From the NCBI GenBank assembly GCA_900180385.1, contig FXLX01000013.1, forward strand, positions 1 through 51,698: a stretch of DNA of 51,698 nt, given 5' to 3'. Of this stretch, positions 1 through 8,011 are shown in pieces. The notes beneath the pieces were generated by a model that was given only the letters and a program-made list of their open reading frames with translations, did no database searches and had not been told where the DNA came from. Positions within the stretch are counted from its first letter, which is position 1, and each line of letters begins with the position of its first letter. A program made the position numbers and the translations under genes. The stretch is from an uncultured Candidatus Thioglobus sp. Lineage in GTDB: Bacteria; Pseudomonadota; Gammaproteobacteria; PS1; Pseudothioglobaceae.

Positions 1-927
1 GGGAGTTTTAAAGATAATCTTAAAAACTCTGCGGTTAATACGGTTGGTAAAAACTTAACTAAAAATATCGGTGCTGCTGATTTAAATGAGCTCACTCACA
101 AACTTGCTCATGCAGGGCTTGGTTGTGGCTTGGCTTCTGCTAAGGGTGGGGATTGTAGTTCGGGTGCGGTGGGAGCGGTTGCCGCTGAAATTGCAGGTGA
201 GATGTATGCTAAAAACAAAGATATTGCCTCAATGTCTGATAAGCAAAGAGAGCAGTTATTAACACAGACAAAATTAGTAGCTCAATTAGTTGCAGTTGCT
301 AGTGCGGAGTTGGCAGGAAAAGATATTAATTCAGCTTTTGATGCTGGAACTAATGCAGTTGAAAACAATCTTAATAGCGAATTAAGAAGAAAATTCATAG
401 AAGCAGATATGTATCAATTAGTTGTTGATGGCAGATTACCTCAATCAACTTATGATGAAGTTTTAAAAGAAATTGATGCTGCTGATAAAGCAGGTGCTGA
501 GGCATTAGTTGCCTATTTATCATTAATGCCTGTTGGGCAAGGTGTTAATTTAATCCTACAAGGTGGCAAAGAGATTATTAAACGCTTTGGGGTTGATGGA
601 CTGAAGAAAGTTGTTGGTAAGTTTACACAGTTGAAAAAAACTAATGTTAGTGTTTATAAAAAATTAGATACTTATTTACTTGATAAAACACATAAAGACA
701 ACAAAGGAAAGGCTGATTTTTTCAAAAAAGCGTTAGGGTTTGATAGGTCTAATATTGATAAACTTGCAAAACAAATTAAATTTAATCCAAAAACTGCTAC
801 ACAAAAATCTACCACTCAATATGGGACTAAATATGAGCAAATTATAAAGATAAAAGGCGCAAATGGAAGACTTATAGATGCTAAAGATGGTGTTATGAGG
901 TTAGTGACGGGATATTCAGCAAAATGA
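1..927 (+). CDS. CdiA-type contact-dependent toxin, C-terminal part (N-terminus outside window)
   Basis: The frame is open from base 1, so this is the tail of a larger protein. A stretch of small Gly/Ala-rich residues (about 88-200) resembles the pretoxin region of filamentous-haemagglutinin/CdiA exoproteins. It ends in a VENN motif at 358-369, the known junction between conserved stalk and variable toxin in CDI systems. The roughly 185 residues after VENN contain a Lys-rich module with YLLDKTH, KADFFKKALGF, YGTKYEQ and RLVTGY. This pattern matches my memory of the DUF6883 family, found as a toxin tip; its biochemical activity is unknown to me. The stop overlaps the next start as ATGA, as expected for a toxin-immunity operon. 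Confident as a CDI-like tail; moderate for the DUF6883 assignment. An internal ATG/TTG start near 130 would be an artefact of truncation at the edge. Confidence 0.75.
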   Translation, partial: GSFKDNLKNSAVNTVGKNLTKNIGAADLNELTHKLAHAGLGCGLASAKGGDCSSGAVGAVAAEIAGEMYAKNKDIASMSDKQREQLLTQTKLVAQLVAVASAELAGKDINSAFDAGTNAVENNLNSELRRKFIEADMYQLVVDGRLPQSTYDEVLKEIDAADKAGAEALVAYLSLMPVGQGVNLILQGGKEIIKRFGVDGLKKVVGKFTQLKKTNVSVYKKLDTYLLDKTHKDNKGKADFFKKALGFDRSNIDKLAKQIKFNPKTATQKSTTQYGTKYEQIIKIKGANGRLIDAKDGVMRLVTGYSAK

Positions 928-1151
928 TTAATCAATACGATGTAGTAGAGTCATTAATAGATATTCCAAAGGAGAATCTTTATATAGGTGATAAGGGGAC
1001 AGTTGTAGAAGATTTGGATGATAATTACTGCATGGTTGAATTTTTACAGAAAAACTCATCAATTCCTAAAACAGTTGACCCTGTTCCAATTATGCATAAA
1101 AAAAATTTAAAGGTTGTTTGGAAACATAACATTAAAGCAATACCCAAATGA
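924..1151 (+). CDS. DUF4926-like small protein, probable immunity/companion of the upstream toxin
   Basis: A 75-residue protein starting in an ATGA overlap with the toxin stop. The opening NQYDVVESLIDIP, the central GDKGTVVEDLDD and the VEFL strand resemble the DUF4926 family, small SH3-like beta proteins that I recall encoded next to DUF6883 proteins. By position it is the first candidate for the cognate immunity protein of the CdiA tail, acting in the cytoplasm of the producer and its kin. No signal peptide or membrane segment is visible. Function is inferred from family resemblance and location only. Confidence 0.6.
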   Translation: MINQYDVVESLIDIPKENLYIGDKGTVVEDLDDNYCMVEFLQKNSSIPKTVDPVPIMHKKNLKVVWKHNIKAIPK

Positions 1152-1570
1152 TTGTTAAATGTATAAGAAATAAAAGAGAGAGTTTATCACCAGAACTGTT
1201 AAAAAACTACGACAATTATGTCAATGGTCAAGAAATATATATGGAAATAGGTCAATATTTTTTCGTTTTCGGCATTAATTTTCGTGAAGGCGTGCCATGG
1301 TACTTGATTGAAGAAGATGATACTGATGGCTATCCAATACCTCGGCATTCTGGTCTTTTCGAAGTGGTAGAATCAACAATGCCAAGTAATTGGTGCTTTT
1401 ATACTAAATCTAGACACATGGATGATAATTTCATTATTTCTAAAGAATGGGCAGAAAATCCTCTTTATGAAGATTTATTAGAAGAAGAAAGTTATGCCGT
1501 AAAAGCCTTTCAAGAACAAAAAAAAATAGCAAATAATGAAATTAAAAAGTTTTTAAACCTCAAGCGATAA
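1148..1570 (+). CDS. Putative second immunity-type protein
   Basis: A 140-residue acidic cytoplasmic protein, again starting in an ATGA overlap with the gene before it, so all three are translationally coupled. It begins MIVKCIRNKRESL, continues with YVNGQEIYMEIGQYFFVFGINFREG and WYLIEEDD, and has a Lys/Glu-rich helical end. This layout recalls small orphan immunity-like proteins found behind polymorphic toxins, but I cannot name its family with certainty. There is no signal peptide or membrane segment. The plausible roles are the true antidote, or an immunity gene retained from another toxin module. Confidence 0.5.
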   Translation: MIVKCIRNKRESLSPELLKNYDNYVNGQEIYMEIGQYFFVFGINFREGVPWYLIEEDDTDGYPIPRHSGLFEVVESTMPSNWCFYTKSRHMDDNFIISKEWAENPLYEDLLEEESYAVKAFQEQKKIANNEIKKFLNLKR

Positions 1571-1692
1571 GTTCGTCATATGGTAATAGCATAGACATTC
1601 AAAAACACAACCATTAATTTCTGTCAAAAGACAGGGGGTTCTGTGCCTTGTTGCCCTCCCTCGTATTTGTTGTTCCAAAGCCTATTGCAGGT

Positions 1693-1897
1693 ATGCCCAA
1701 AAACCTTGATACCATAGGCAATCACCTTTAAAGCCAAACGATTAAGAAGCAACACGTCACAACGGTTCGTTGCCTCACAACTTGATGTTAATGTCAGAAC
1801 GATTAATAATTGGGAAAGTGACAAAACCAAACATATTGCTAAAAAATATCAAGAAAAAATCATTAAGTTTTTGAGGTATTGCCCTTTAAACAACTAA
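1693..1897 (+). pseudogene. Small XRE-like helix-turn-helix regulator, frameshifted
   Basis: From ATG 1693 the frame reads MPKNLDTIGNHL and then stops at 1729-1731. Dropping one T in the cttta run near 1726-1730 lets it continue as KAKRLRSNTSQRFVASQLDV, followed by NVRTINNWESDKTKHIAKKYQ, to a stop at 1895-1897. The repaired protein of about 67 residues has the layout of short XRE-type HTH proteins: a basic first helix, the Q-R-F-V-A-S-Q-L-D / V-R-T-I-N-N-W-E HTH core, and an I-I-K-F-L-R-Y-C-P tail. A single-base insertion is the simplest explanation. It lies between the toxin cluster and the peptide-export locus. The rest of the gap at 1571-1962 shows nothing else but a possible promoter. Confidence 0.65.
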
Positions 1898-1913
1898 AAA
1901 CATAAATTTGTTC

Positions 1914-1942
1914 TTGACAAAGGCGTGCAGGGGGGGTATTGA
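1914..1942 (+). promoter_or_regulatory. Possible sigma-70 promoter for the beta-barrel gene
   Basis: TTGACA (1914-1919) is a perfect -35 box, 17 bases before TATTGA (1937-1942), a poor -10. A run of seven G residues sits in the spacer. The position, just upstream of the AGGAG at 1958-1962, fits the gene starting at 1969. Weak because of the -10. Confidence 0.3.
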
Positions 1943-1968
1943 CTTCTAATTTTATTTAGGAGTTGTTT

Positions 1969-2838
1969 GTGTTTAAAGTTTTTTTCGTTTTTCTTTGCAT
2001 TGCCTTTCAAAATTCTTTAGCAGAACTGCCGCTTACCATTGAAAATGTGATTACCAATAAGGGTAAATTTAAGTTAGATTTATCTCTATCTTACAATAAC
2101 TTAGAGTTACAAGGTGTGCAAGCAAGTGATGGCATTTTAATTCAAATAGGCCCTACATCCTTTGTTAATGTGCTTAGCAAAGTGGTGCAAACGCAAATTA
2201 ATAGTGATGTTTTAATTACTAGTATTGGTGCTCGTTACGGATTAAATGATAATCTTGAATCGTATTTAAGGGCAAATTACTTAAATATCAGTAGTCGTAT
2301 TACTGATTTATCTGGCACATCAAGCACAAGTGATTCAAAATTGGCAGACGTTTGGGCTGGGGTTAATTATCAATTTTCAAAAGACACAGACACACCCGCA
2401 TTACTCGGCTCAATTGAAACTGCTTTATATGAAAAGCATACGACCGAAAATGCTAAATTTAAATCACATCAAATTGGCATAACCACCTATCGAGCGATTG
2501 ACCCAATTGTACTGTCACTCACAAGTGGCTATCGTTTTAATCAAATACGAAAAGACAATAGCACTAATTACAAACCTGGTAATTTTTTCTTTATCTCGCC
2601 CTCTGTCGGATTTGCGGTAAATGATACGATTACCCTGAACACAGGCTTTCAATGGTTGAATAAACAACCAGACAAGATTGGTGATATTACACAAGGTGCC
2701 CGTTCAACCACTACTGATTTAATTTTAGGCATGGGTTACGGGCAAGCAAAGAACAGCATTATTAACACTACTTTAAAAGCAAATATTTCAGGTCGTGGGG
2801 GAGCAGGCCTGAGGGTTAATTGGCTGTATAGTTTTTAA
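1969..2838 (+). CDS. Outer-membrane beta-barrel protein, putative exporter or porin
   Basis: GTG at 1969 is preferred over TTG at 1963 because AGGAG (1958-1962) is six bases away. A short hydrophobic signal peptide (FKVFFVFLCIAFQNSLA) precedes ELPLTIENV. The mature part of about 270 residues alternates polar and hydrophobic residues in strands, with repeated aromatic ends, and finishes in NWLYSF. A terminal Phe is the classic BAM-recognition signature of outer-membrane barrels. The fold resembles the PF13557-like transporters that appear in operons with C39 peptidases. The next gene encodes a secreted precursor peptide and a C39 peptidase lies 1.2 kb downstream, so a role in releasing or assembling a processed peptide outside the cell is a reasonable inference. 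A generic porin is the alternative. Confidence 0.7.
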   Translation: MFKVFFVFLCIAFQNSLAELPLTIENVITNKGKFKLDLSLSYNNLELQGVQASDGILIQIGPTSFVNVLSKVVQTQINSDVLITSIGARYGLNDNLESYLRANYLNISSRITDLSGTSSTSDSKLADVWAGVNYQFSKDTDTPALLGSIETALYEKHTTENAKFKSHQIGITTYRAIDPIVLSLTSGYRFNQIRKDNSTNYKPGNFFFISPSVGFAVNDTITLNTGFQWLNKQPDKIGDITQGARSTTTDLILGMGYGQAKNSIINTTLKANISGRGGAGLRVNWLYSF

Positions 2839-2894
2839 CTAATAACTAATTAGAAAATCGCTCCTATTTTTATTCATCAAACAAGGAGACTATG

Positions 2895-3134
2895 ATGAAA
2901 AAGTTAAAAATACTCTTGCTAGCAACATTGGCAAGTTTTATAATGGTAACATCAACAATAGCAAATCCGATTGGCAATGATGCCAATTTGATTTTTAGTA
3001 ACGATAATTCGCAAGTTCAATCAATGGATTTTGCCAAGTTATCAACCGCTGAAATGCGGGAGACTGAGGGTGAGTGGATTTGGGTAGCTTGGGTTTTTAC
3101 ATCCAGAATGCTTTGGTCTAGGCCAGCATACTAA
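2895..3134 (+). CDS. Secreted precursor peptide with ETEG processing-type motif and Trp-rich tail
   Basis: Two ATGs occur in tandem (2892 and 2895). AAGGAG at 2883-2888 lies six bases from the second, which is the better start and gives 79 residues. It has a clear Sec signal peptide (KKLKILLLATLASF...STIA), an Asn/Asp-rich spacer, then LSTAEMRETEGEW. The leader-like LS..EM..TEG resembles the double-glycine-type leader recognised by C39 peptidases, with E-G in place of G-G. Cleavage there would release a tail of about 20 residues with four Trp, two Arg, no Cys and a C-terminal PAY. The combination of a Sec signal and a C39-type leader fits processing in the periplasm. The gene is flanked by the barrel gene upstream and a strong terminator downstream. 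Function of the mature peptide is unknown. Confidence 0.65.
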   Translation: MKKLKILLLATLASFIMVTSTIANPIGNDANLIFSNDNSQVQSMDFAKLSTAEMRETEGEWIWVAWVFTSRMLWSRPAY

Positions 3135-3144
3135 GTAAAATATA

Positions 3145-3190
3145 AAATGACGAGCCTTTAGTAGTTATACTAAAGGCTCGTCATTTTTTT
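3145..3190 (+). terminator. Rho-independent terminator after the peptide gene
   Basis: A near-perfect stem of about 20 bp: the left arm ends TGACGAGCCTTTAGTA, the loop is GTTA (3164-3167), and the mirrored right arm runs into a T7 run. A-rich bases on the left make it work in either direction. It separates the barrel-peptide pair from the downstream membrane genes. Confidence 0.85.
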
Positions 3191-3204
3191 CTCTATACTA
3201 AATT

Positions 3205-3321
3205 ATGAACATTGTTTTTATAATAATTTTTCTTGGTGGGCTTGAATTAATCGTTTATCTTATTTATAAGGGTATTAGATACAAAAAAAACAGAGAGAAA
3301 ATTAAGCAATCAAGAAAATGA
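3205..3321 (+). CDS. Tiny single-span membrane peptide (38 residues)
   Basis: ATG 3205 opens a 38-residue frame: an N-terminal hydrophobic helix (NIVFIIIFLGGLELIVYLIY) and a strongly basic tail (KGIRYKKNREKIKQSRK). Its TGA overlaps the ATG of the next frame as ATGA, the main argument that it is real. There is no convincing ribosome site, and it starts just after the terminator T-run, so expression is uncertain. It could be a small accessory membrane protein of the peptide locus. Confidence 0.35.
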   Translation: MNIVFIIIFLGGLELIVYLIYKGIRYKKNREKIKQSRK

Positions 3322-3530
3322 TTTTAAAATTCCTAAGAATACTCCTAACAGCTGTCAAGAAAATTTTAAAATCAACAAACTTTTTAGTGAAAAAGATATT
3401 TTTTACTAAAAAATCAAACAATTTTCCACAAGACGATGCTGGAGGCAGAACATATTTTTGGGCAAGCATGTCTGAATTTATTTTTGTAATTATTATTTTA
3501 CTAATTTTGCTAGTGCGGTTTATTCGTTAA
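3318..3530 (+). CDS. Small basic membrane-anchored protein (70 residues)
   Basis: The gene starts in an ATGA overlap with the 38-residue frame. The N-terminal half is highly basic and amphipathic (LRILLTAVKKILK, FLVKKIFFTKK), the middle carries DDAGGRTYFWAS, and the C-terminus is one transmembrane helix (EFIFVIIILLILLVRF). I do not recognise a family. The cationic amphipathic first half could associate with membranes. It could belong to the peptide locus as an accessory or a second peptide product. The ribosome site is weak. Confidence 0.4.
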   Translation: MILKFLRILLTAVKKILKSTNFLVKKIFFTKKSNNFPQDDAGGRTYFWASMSEFIFVIIILLILLVRFIR

Positions 3531-3548
3531 TTTATAAAAGGACTTAGA

Positions 3549-4091
3549 ATGATAAAGAATATTTTAAACTTACTAATATTCAAACCTGAGCCAATTGAGT
3601 ATTATCAAAAATATTCGTTAAAAACCAGTATTAATATTGCTATTTTTATGAGTGTACTTTACGGGTTTTTACTTCCACGTCCTATTGAAATAAGCTTTAT
3701 TGCAAATTTTTTAATGATGCTGATGGTGGTGCCAGTGATGCTAATAGTCACTTGGTTTTTAACCAAATTATTAAAACTCAAACACAAAAATACCTCGTTT
3801 CAAGCTCTGTTTGCCTTAAGTATTTTGGCTAGTATCATAGATTTAATGCTAATACCATTAACATTTTTAGCTCAATTTTATGAGTTTTTTAATTATTTGC
3901 AATTGGCGATATTTTTGTATTCTCTATTAATATTTTTCTTCGCTTTTGCCAAAGCAAACGGAGTTGGTTTAGGTTTTAGCTTGTTGTCAATGCTGCTCGG
4001 AGCCATTGTGTTAATTATTTTAATAATGACAATTAGCATTATTTTTATCACTCTTGGTTTAATCCCAGAACCAACTCTGCCGCCAGTATGA
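3549..4091 (+). CDS. Yip1-like polytopic inner-membrane protein
   Basis: A 180-residue, very hydrophobic protein with about five transmembrane segments: residues near 28-50, 52-72, 85-110, 112-135 and 140-170. The start has AAGGA about eight bases upstream. The opening FKPEPIEYYQKYSLKTSINIA and the helix layout resemble bacterial Yip1/YIF1-domain proteins, whose function is unknown. The stop overlaps the C39 peptidase start as ATGA, so the two are translationally coupled. It may help present or assemble the peptidase at the membrane, but this is inference from coupling only. Confidence 0.55.
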   Translation: MIKNILNLLIFKPEPIEYYQKYSLKTSINIAIFMSVLYGFLLPRPIEISFIANFLMMLMVVPVMLIVTWFLTKLLKLKHKNTSFQALFALSILASIIDLMLIPLTFLAQFYEFFNYLQLAIFLYSLLIFFFAFAKANGVGLGFSLLSMLLGAIVLIILIMTISIIFITLGLIPEPTLPPV

Positions 4092-4694
4092 TTAGATTGA
4101 TATTGCTATTTTGTTTGACATTTACCGTGAATGCAGGTGTTATCGTGCCAATAGCAAATTTAAATATCGAAGTCGGTACCAAGACTTGGAAAGATTTAAG
4201 AGATGAAAAAATCGTCAAACAAGATAAAGATTATTCTTGTGGCGCTGCATCAATGGCAACACTCTTAAATGAGTTTTACAATCAGTCATTCACTGAAATA
4301 GAGCTATTAAAAGCCATGGACAAGGGTGATGGCAGTGCTTCATTTGATGACATGGCGAAAGCTTTGCCACAATTTGGTTTTCGCGCCGTAGGTTATGCCT
4401 TGTCATTCGAACAACTATCCAAGCTTAAAATATCGAAAAGATGATCATTTTTCAGTACTACGCGGCATTAGCAACAGCACCGTTTGGCTGTCCGACCCAT
4501 CACTCGGCAATCGTACTTATAGTAAAGAGCAATTTTTAGATATGTGGGATACCAGAGACGATAAACTATTAAAGGGAAAAATATTAGCAATACTACCTAA
4601 TGCTAAGGTCAAACAATCTGTTGATTTTTTTACAAAAACACCGGAACGCCAAACTTCTCTTACAAGTGACTTACAGGCACTAAACCGCTTTTAG
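4088..4694 (+). pseudogene. C39-family cysteine peptidase, broken by a frameshifting deletion
   Basis: Frame one (4088-4444) has a signal peptide (LILLFCLTFTVNA), then QDKDYSCGAASMATLLNEFY with catalytic Cys51, and GFRAVGYALSFEQLSKLK. It then runs into ISKR and a stop. Frame two resumes at about 4430 with YRKDDHFSVLRGI, which supplies the catalytic His, then WLSDPSLGNRTYSKEQFLDMW to TAG at 4694. In intact members a hydrophobic strand of about eight residues lies between LKI and the R-K-D-D-H block; here it is missing as well as the frame. A true deletion is therefore likelier than a sequencing slip. The family cleaves double-glycine-type leaders; stand-alone exported forms act in the periplasm. 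The break separates Cys from His, so no active enzyme is expected. Confidence 0.75.
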
Positions 4695-4698
4695 CAAG

Positions 4699-6204
4699 TT
4701 AATCATCAAATCGCCGATATCCAGCCGCCTCAATCAAATAAGGCTTATCAACACTTTCGCTTCCGTCCAAGTCTGCAATGGTGCGGGCGACTTTTAGAAT
4801 GCGGTGATAGCCTCTGGCAGAGAGATGAAGTTTGTCAATCACGCTGGATAGGAGTTGTTTGTTGGTTTTATCTAATTTGATGAGTTTATTAATTTCATCA
4901 GGGCTGAGTTTGTCATTGGTTTTGCCTTGGCGATTTATTTGTTTTTCATAGGCTTTTAATACTCTTTTTCGTATGACTTCACTTGATTCTGCATTGGCAT
5001 TTTCTTGGCTGAGCAGGTCTTTTTTAGGTAGTGGTGGTACGGTTAACACCATATCAATCCTATCCAGGAGTGGTCCTGATATTTTGTTTTTGTATTTTTC
5101 TATTTGGTCTGCTGTACAGTGGCATTTAGCCGTACCATCACCATAATAGCCACATGGGCAAGGATTCATCGCTGCAATCAACTGAAAATTAGCTGGAAAT
5201 ATTACTTGTTGCTGAGCACGTGAAACATGAACTTCACCACTTTCCAAAGGTTGTCTTAAGGCTTCTAAAACATGTCGTGGAAACTCTGGCAATTCATCTA
5301 AAAACAACACACCTTCATGCGCTAAAGAAATTTCACCCGGCTTGGGATTTGAGCCACCGCCCACCAAAGCCACTGCTGACGAAGAATGATGAGGAGAGCG
5401 AAAAGGTCGCGTATACATTTGCGATAAATCAATTTCTTTGTTGGCTACCGAGCAAATTGCAGCATGTTGCAAGGCTTTCTCTGCGCTTAATGGCGGCATA
5501 ACTGAATACAATCTTTCTGCTAGCATAGTTTTTCCTGAACCGGGAACGCCGCGAAGTAGTAAATTATGCCCGCCACTTGCTGCGATTTCTAATGCGCGCT
5601 TGGCATGATACTGCCCCTTGACCTGAGAAAAATCATACTCGTATTTAGGCGCTATTTTTTCTTGAATAGCAGGAGCTTTGGGCGCCCCCAATCCAGTTAA
5701 AAACTCACAAACTTGCAATAAATGCTTGGCCGGTATTATTTCAACATGCTCAACCAATGCACACTGTTGATAATCATCATAAGGAACAATAACACTATGC
5801 CTAACCTTATTTGCCTCAATCACCGCTGGCAATAATCCTTCTGTTGCGTGCAATAATCCATCTAACCCAAGTTCGCCGTAACATTCAAATTGCAATATAT
5901 CGATACTTGGTTTTATTTGCCCTGAGGCAATTAACACGCCTAATGCAATAGGCAAATCATAGCGCCCACCACGTTTAGGAAAATTAGCAGGTGCTAAGCT
6001 TACCGTAATACGCCCTTTGGGCATTTTAAAATTTGAATTCATTAGCGCAGAACGCACTCGATCTTTACTTTCTTTAACTGCACCTTCAGGCAATCCTACA
6101 ATTGAGAACCCTGGTAGTCCGCCTGAAATATGCACTTCAATGGTAACAATGGGAGCGTCTAATCCAGTTGAAGCTCGAGTAAATACTTTGGCTAATTGAC
6201 TCAT
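4699..6204 (-). CDS. comM: ComM/YifB AAA+ ATPase (Mg-chelatase-like)
   Basis: ATG at 6204 is chosen because it overlaps the tsaD stop as ATGA and gives 501 residues starting [11 protein letters not shown], the usual family start and length. Order: an N-terminal Lon-substrate-binding-like domain ([20 protein letters not shown]), an AAA+ core with Walker A GVPGSGKT, Walker [13 protein letters not shown], the [11 protein letters not shown] zinc-type motif and LLDRIDM, and a C-terminal Mg-chelatase domain ending [18 protein letters not shown]. In Vibrio and other gammas ComM is a hexameric helicase that extends branch migration when single-stranded DNA is integrated during natural transformation. 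It would act in the cytoplasm. A strong call. Confidence 0.93.
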   Translation of the reverse strand: MSQLAKVFTRASTGLDAPIVTIEVHISGGLPGFSIVGLPEGAVKESKDRVRSALMNSNFKMPKGRITVSLAPANFPKRGGRYDLPIALGVLIASGQIKPSIDILQFECYGELGLDGLLHATEGLLPAVIEANKVRHSVIVPYDDYQQCALVEHVEIIPAKHLLQVCEFLTGLGAPKAPAIQEKIAPKYEYDFSQVKGQYHAKRALEIAASGGHNLLLRGVPGSGKTMLAERLYSVMPPLSAEKALQHAAICSVANKEIDLSQMYTRPFRSPHHSSSAVALVGGGSNPKPGEISLAHEGVLFLDELPEFPRHVLEALRQPLESGEVHVSRAQQQVIFPANFQLIAAMNPCPCGYYGDGTAKCHCTADQIEKYKNKISGPLLDRIDMVLTVPPLPKKDLLSQENANAESSEVIRKRVLKAYEKQINRQGKTNDKLSPDEINKLIKLDKTNKQLLSSVIDKLHLSARGYHRILKVARTIADLDGSESVDKPYLIEAAGYRRFDD

Positions 6205-7226
6205 ACAGCCTCCAACTCTTCTAAACTCCATCTTGGCTGAATGGTGATTTCACCACCAGATGTCACTTGACCTTTGCTTAGGCGTAAATGGCCAGCTAAG
6301 GCAATCATGGCACCATTATCTGTACAGAATTCTTGCCGAGGATAGAATACTTTAACCTTCAGTTTTAAGCCCATTGCATCCAACTCTTCTCTTAAAGATA
6401 AATTAGCGCTAACACCGCCAGCTACAACCAACGTATCTCGCTGGGCTTGTTCTAAAGCACGCCTACATTTAATCATTAGTGTTGAAGTTGCTGCTACTTC
6501 AAAAGCTTTAGCAATATCAGCCTTCTGATCAGGATATTTAGTAAAGGTATTGCGTGCAAAGGTTTTTAAACCACTAAAGCTAAAATCTAGCCCCGGGCGA
6601 TCAATCATTGGTCGTGGAAATTTAAACACATCTTGCTCACCTTCTAATGCAAGCTTTGCCAGCGCTGGCCCACCTGGATATCCAAGACCTAAAATCTTGG
6701 CTGTTTTATCAAATGCTTCGCCCACAGCATCATCTAGAGATTCACCCAAAATCTCATATTCACCAATGGTTTTCACATCAATCAGCATGGTATGTCCGCC
6801 TGACACCAACAGCGCTACAAATGGAAAGCTTGGCTGTTTATTTTCTAGTAAAGGTGCTAATAAATGCCCTTCCATATGATGAACACCTAAAGATGGAATT
6901 TTTAAACTCCAGGCTAATGATTTAGCCACGGCACTGCCAACCAACAAAGCACCTGCCAAACCTGGACCTGCCGTGTAAGCGATACCACTAATATCAGATA
7001 AGGTTAGTTTAGCATCAGCAAGTACCGCCTTAATTAAGGGCAATACTCGCTGAATATGGTCTCGTGATGCCAGTTCAGGCACTACGCCACCATACTGCGC
7101 ATGAATTTCTACTTGGGAAAATAGTTGGTGACCAATTAATCCTTTTTCACTATGGTATAAGCCAATACCTGTTTCATCGCAGGAGCTCTCAATACCTAAA
7201 GTAATGAACGGCTTAGAGACTGTCAT
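6201..7226 (-). CDS. tsaD: tRNA N6-adenosine threonylcarbamoyltransferase TsaD
   Basis: A 341-residue Kae1/Qri7/YgjD protein of normal length. It transfers threonylcarbamoyl from TC-AMP to A37 of ANN-decoding tRNAs, with TsaB and TsaE. Visible: [11 protein letters not shown] at the start, the metal-binding HHMEGH motif, LLVSGGHTM, the glycine-rich [15 protein letters not shown] region, FSFSGLKT and [15 protein letters not shown]. It lies between lptB (14-base overlap) and comM (ATGA overlap), so the three genes form one minus-strand transcription unit. The ATG at 7226 matches the family N-terminus. Confidence 0.96.
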   Translation of the reverse strand: MTVSKPFITLGIESSCDETGIGLYHSEKGLIGHQLFSQVEIHAQYGGVVPELASRDHIQRVLPLIKAVLADAKLTLSDISGIAYTAGPGLAGALLVGSAVAKSLAWSLKIPSLGVHHMEGHLLAPLLENKQPSFPFVALLVSGGHTMLIDVKTIGEYEILGESLDDAVGEAFDKTAKILGLGYPGGPALAKLALEGEQDVFKFPRPMIDRPGLDFSFSGLKTFARNTFTKYPDQKADIAKAFEVAATSTLMIKCRRALEQAQRDTLVVAGGVSANLSLREELDAMGLKLKVKVFYPRQEFCTDNGAMIALAGHLRLSKGQVTSGGEITIQPRWSLEELEAV

Positions 7227-7947
7227 TCGACCCCCCTAAATAAACTTTTTTAACCTCAGTATTATCCAAAATGGTGCGTTTGTCTCCTTGAGCAATGATT
7301 TTTCCGGCATGTAAAACATAAGAGTGGTCGCAGGTATCTAGCATTTCACGATAATTATGATCTGTAATTAACACGCCAATGCCCTTGGTCTTTAAATGAT
7401 AAATGATTTGCTGAATGTCGCCCACAGAAATAGGATCAACACCAGCAAAAGGCTCATCTAACAAAATAAACTTAGGATCCATGGCTAACGCTCTAGCAAT
7501 TTCCACTCGACGTCTTTCGCCACCTGATAAACTCACCCCGTCAAGATGGCGAATATGCTCAATATGAAACTCAGCTAACAATTCTTCTAATCGGTGTTTT
7601 CTTTGGGGTTTGTCTAATGCTGAGTTTAGTTCAAGCACAGCCATGATGTTATCTTCGACAGACAACTTTCTAAAAATTGAAGGCTCTTGTGGCAAATAGC
7701 CTAAACCCAATTTAGAGCGCTTGTGCATTGGCATGTTGCTAATATTTTCATTGTCGATAAAAACCTGACCCTTATCTGCACTCACCAAACCGCACGCCAT
7801 GTAAAAACAAGTGGTCTTTCCTGCACCATTAGGGCCTAACAAACCAACAATCTCGCCACTTTGAATAAAAAATGAAGCGCTATCCACAACTTTCCTACCA
7901 TGATAAGATTTGCTAATATTTAGTATATTAAGGGTTGAATCTAACAT
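7213..7947 (-). CDS. lptB: LPS export ABC transporter ATPase LptB
   Basis: A 244-residue ABC ATPase. It powers extraction of lipopolysaccharide from the inner membrane through LptFG and onto the LptC-A-D bridge. Walker A is GPNGAGKT, the Q-loop region [19 protein letters not shown] is typical of LptB, the signature is [15 protein letters not shown], Walker B is [13 protein letters not shown], and the switch His is in LITDHNYRE. The neighbours usual upstream in gammas (lptA, lptC, kdsC) are absent here, and a bactofilin gene is divergent instead. It is the first gene of the lptB-tsaD-comM unit. Confidence 0.93.
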   Translation of the reverse strand: MLDSTLNILNISKSYHGRKVVDSASFFIQSGEIVGLLGPNGAGKTTCFYMACGLVSADKGQVFIDNENISNMPMHKRSKLGLGYLPQEPSIFRKLSVEDNIMAVLELNSALDKPQRKHRLEELLAEFHIEHIRHLDGVSLSGGERRRVEIARALAMDPKFILLDEPFAGVDPISVGDIQQIIYHLKTKGIGVLITDHNYREMLDTCDHSYVLHAGKIIAQGDKRTILDNTEVKKVYLGGSNDSL

Positions 7948-7962
7948 AATTTTTATTCACGT

Positions 7963-7998
7963 ATTGATTTTATCATCTATAATAATTGATTTTATCAT
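7963..7998. repeat. 14-bp direct repeat between lptB and bactofilin
   Basis: ATTGATTTTATCAT occurs at 7963-7976 and again at 7985-7998, a 22-base period (about two helical turns), in the 64-base gap between two divergent starts. The arrangement could be an operator bound on one DNA face or simple duplication. Confidence 0.5.
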
Positions 7999-8011
7999 TA
8001 AAGTAAATATC

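Noticed and set aside
1624..1830. Open frame on the minus strand
   Set aside because: It lies antisense to the frameshifted HTH gene, whose protein similarity is clear; the frame has no recognisable motif.
5220..5501. Plus-strand frame opposite comM
   Set aside because: Shadow of a strongly conserved AAA+ gene.
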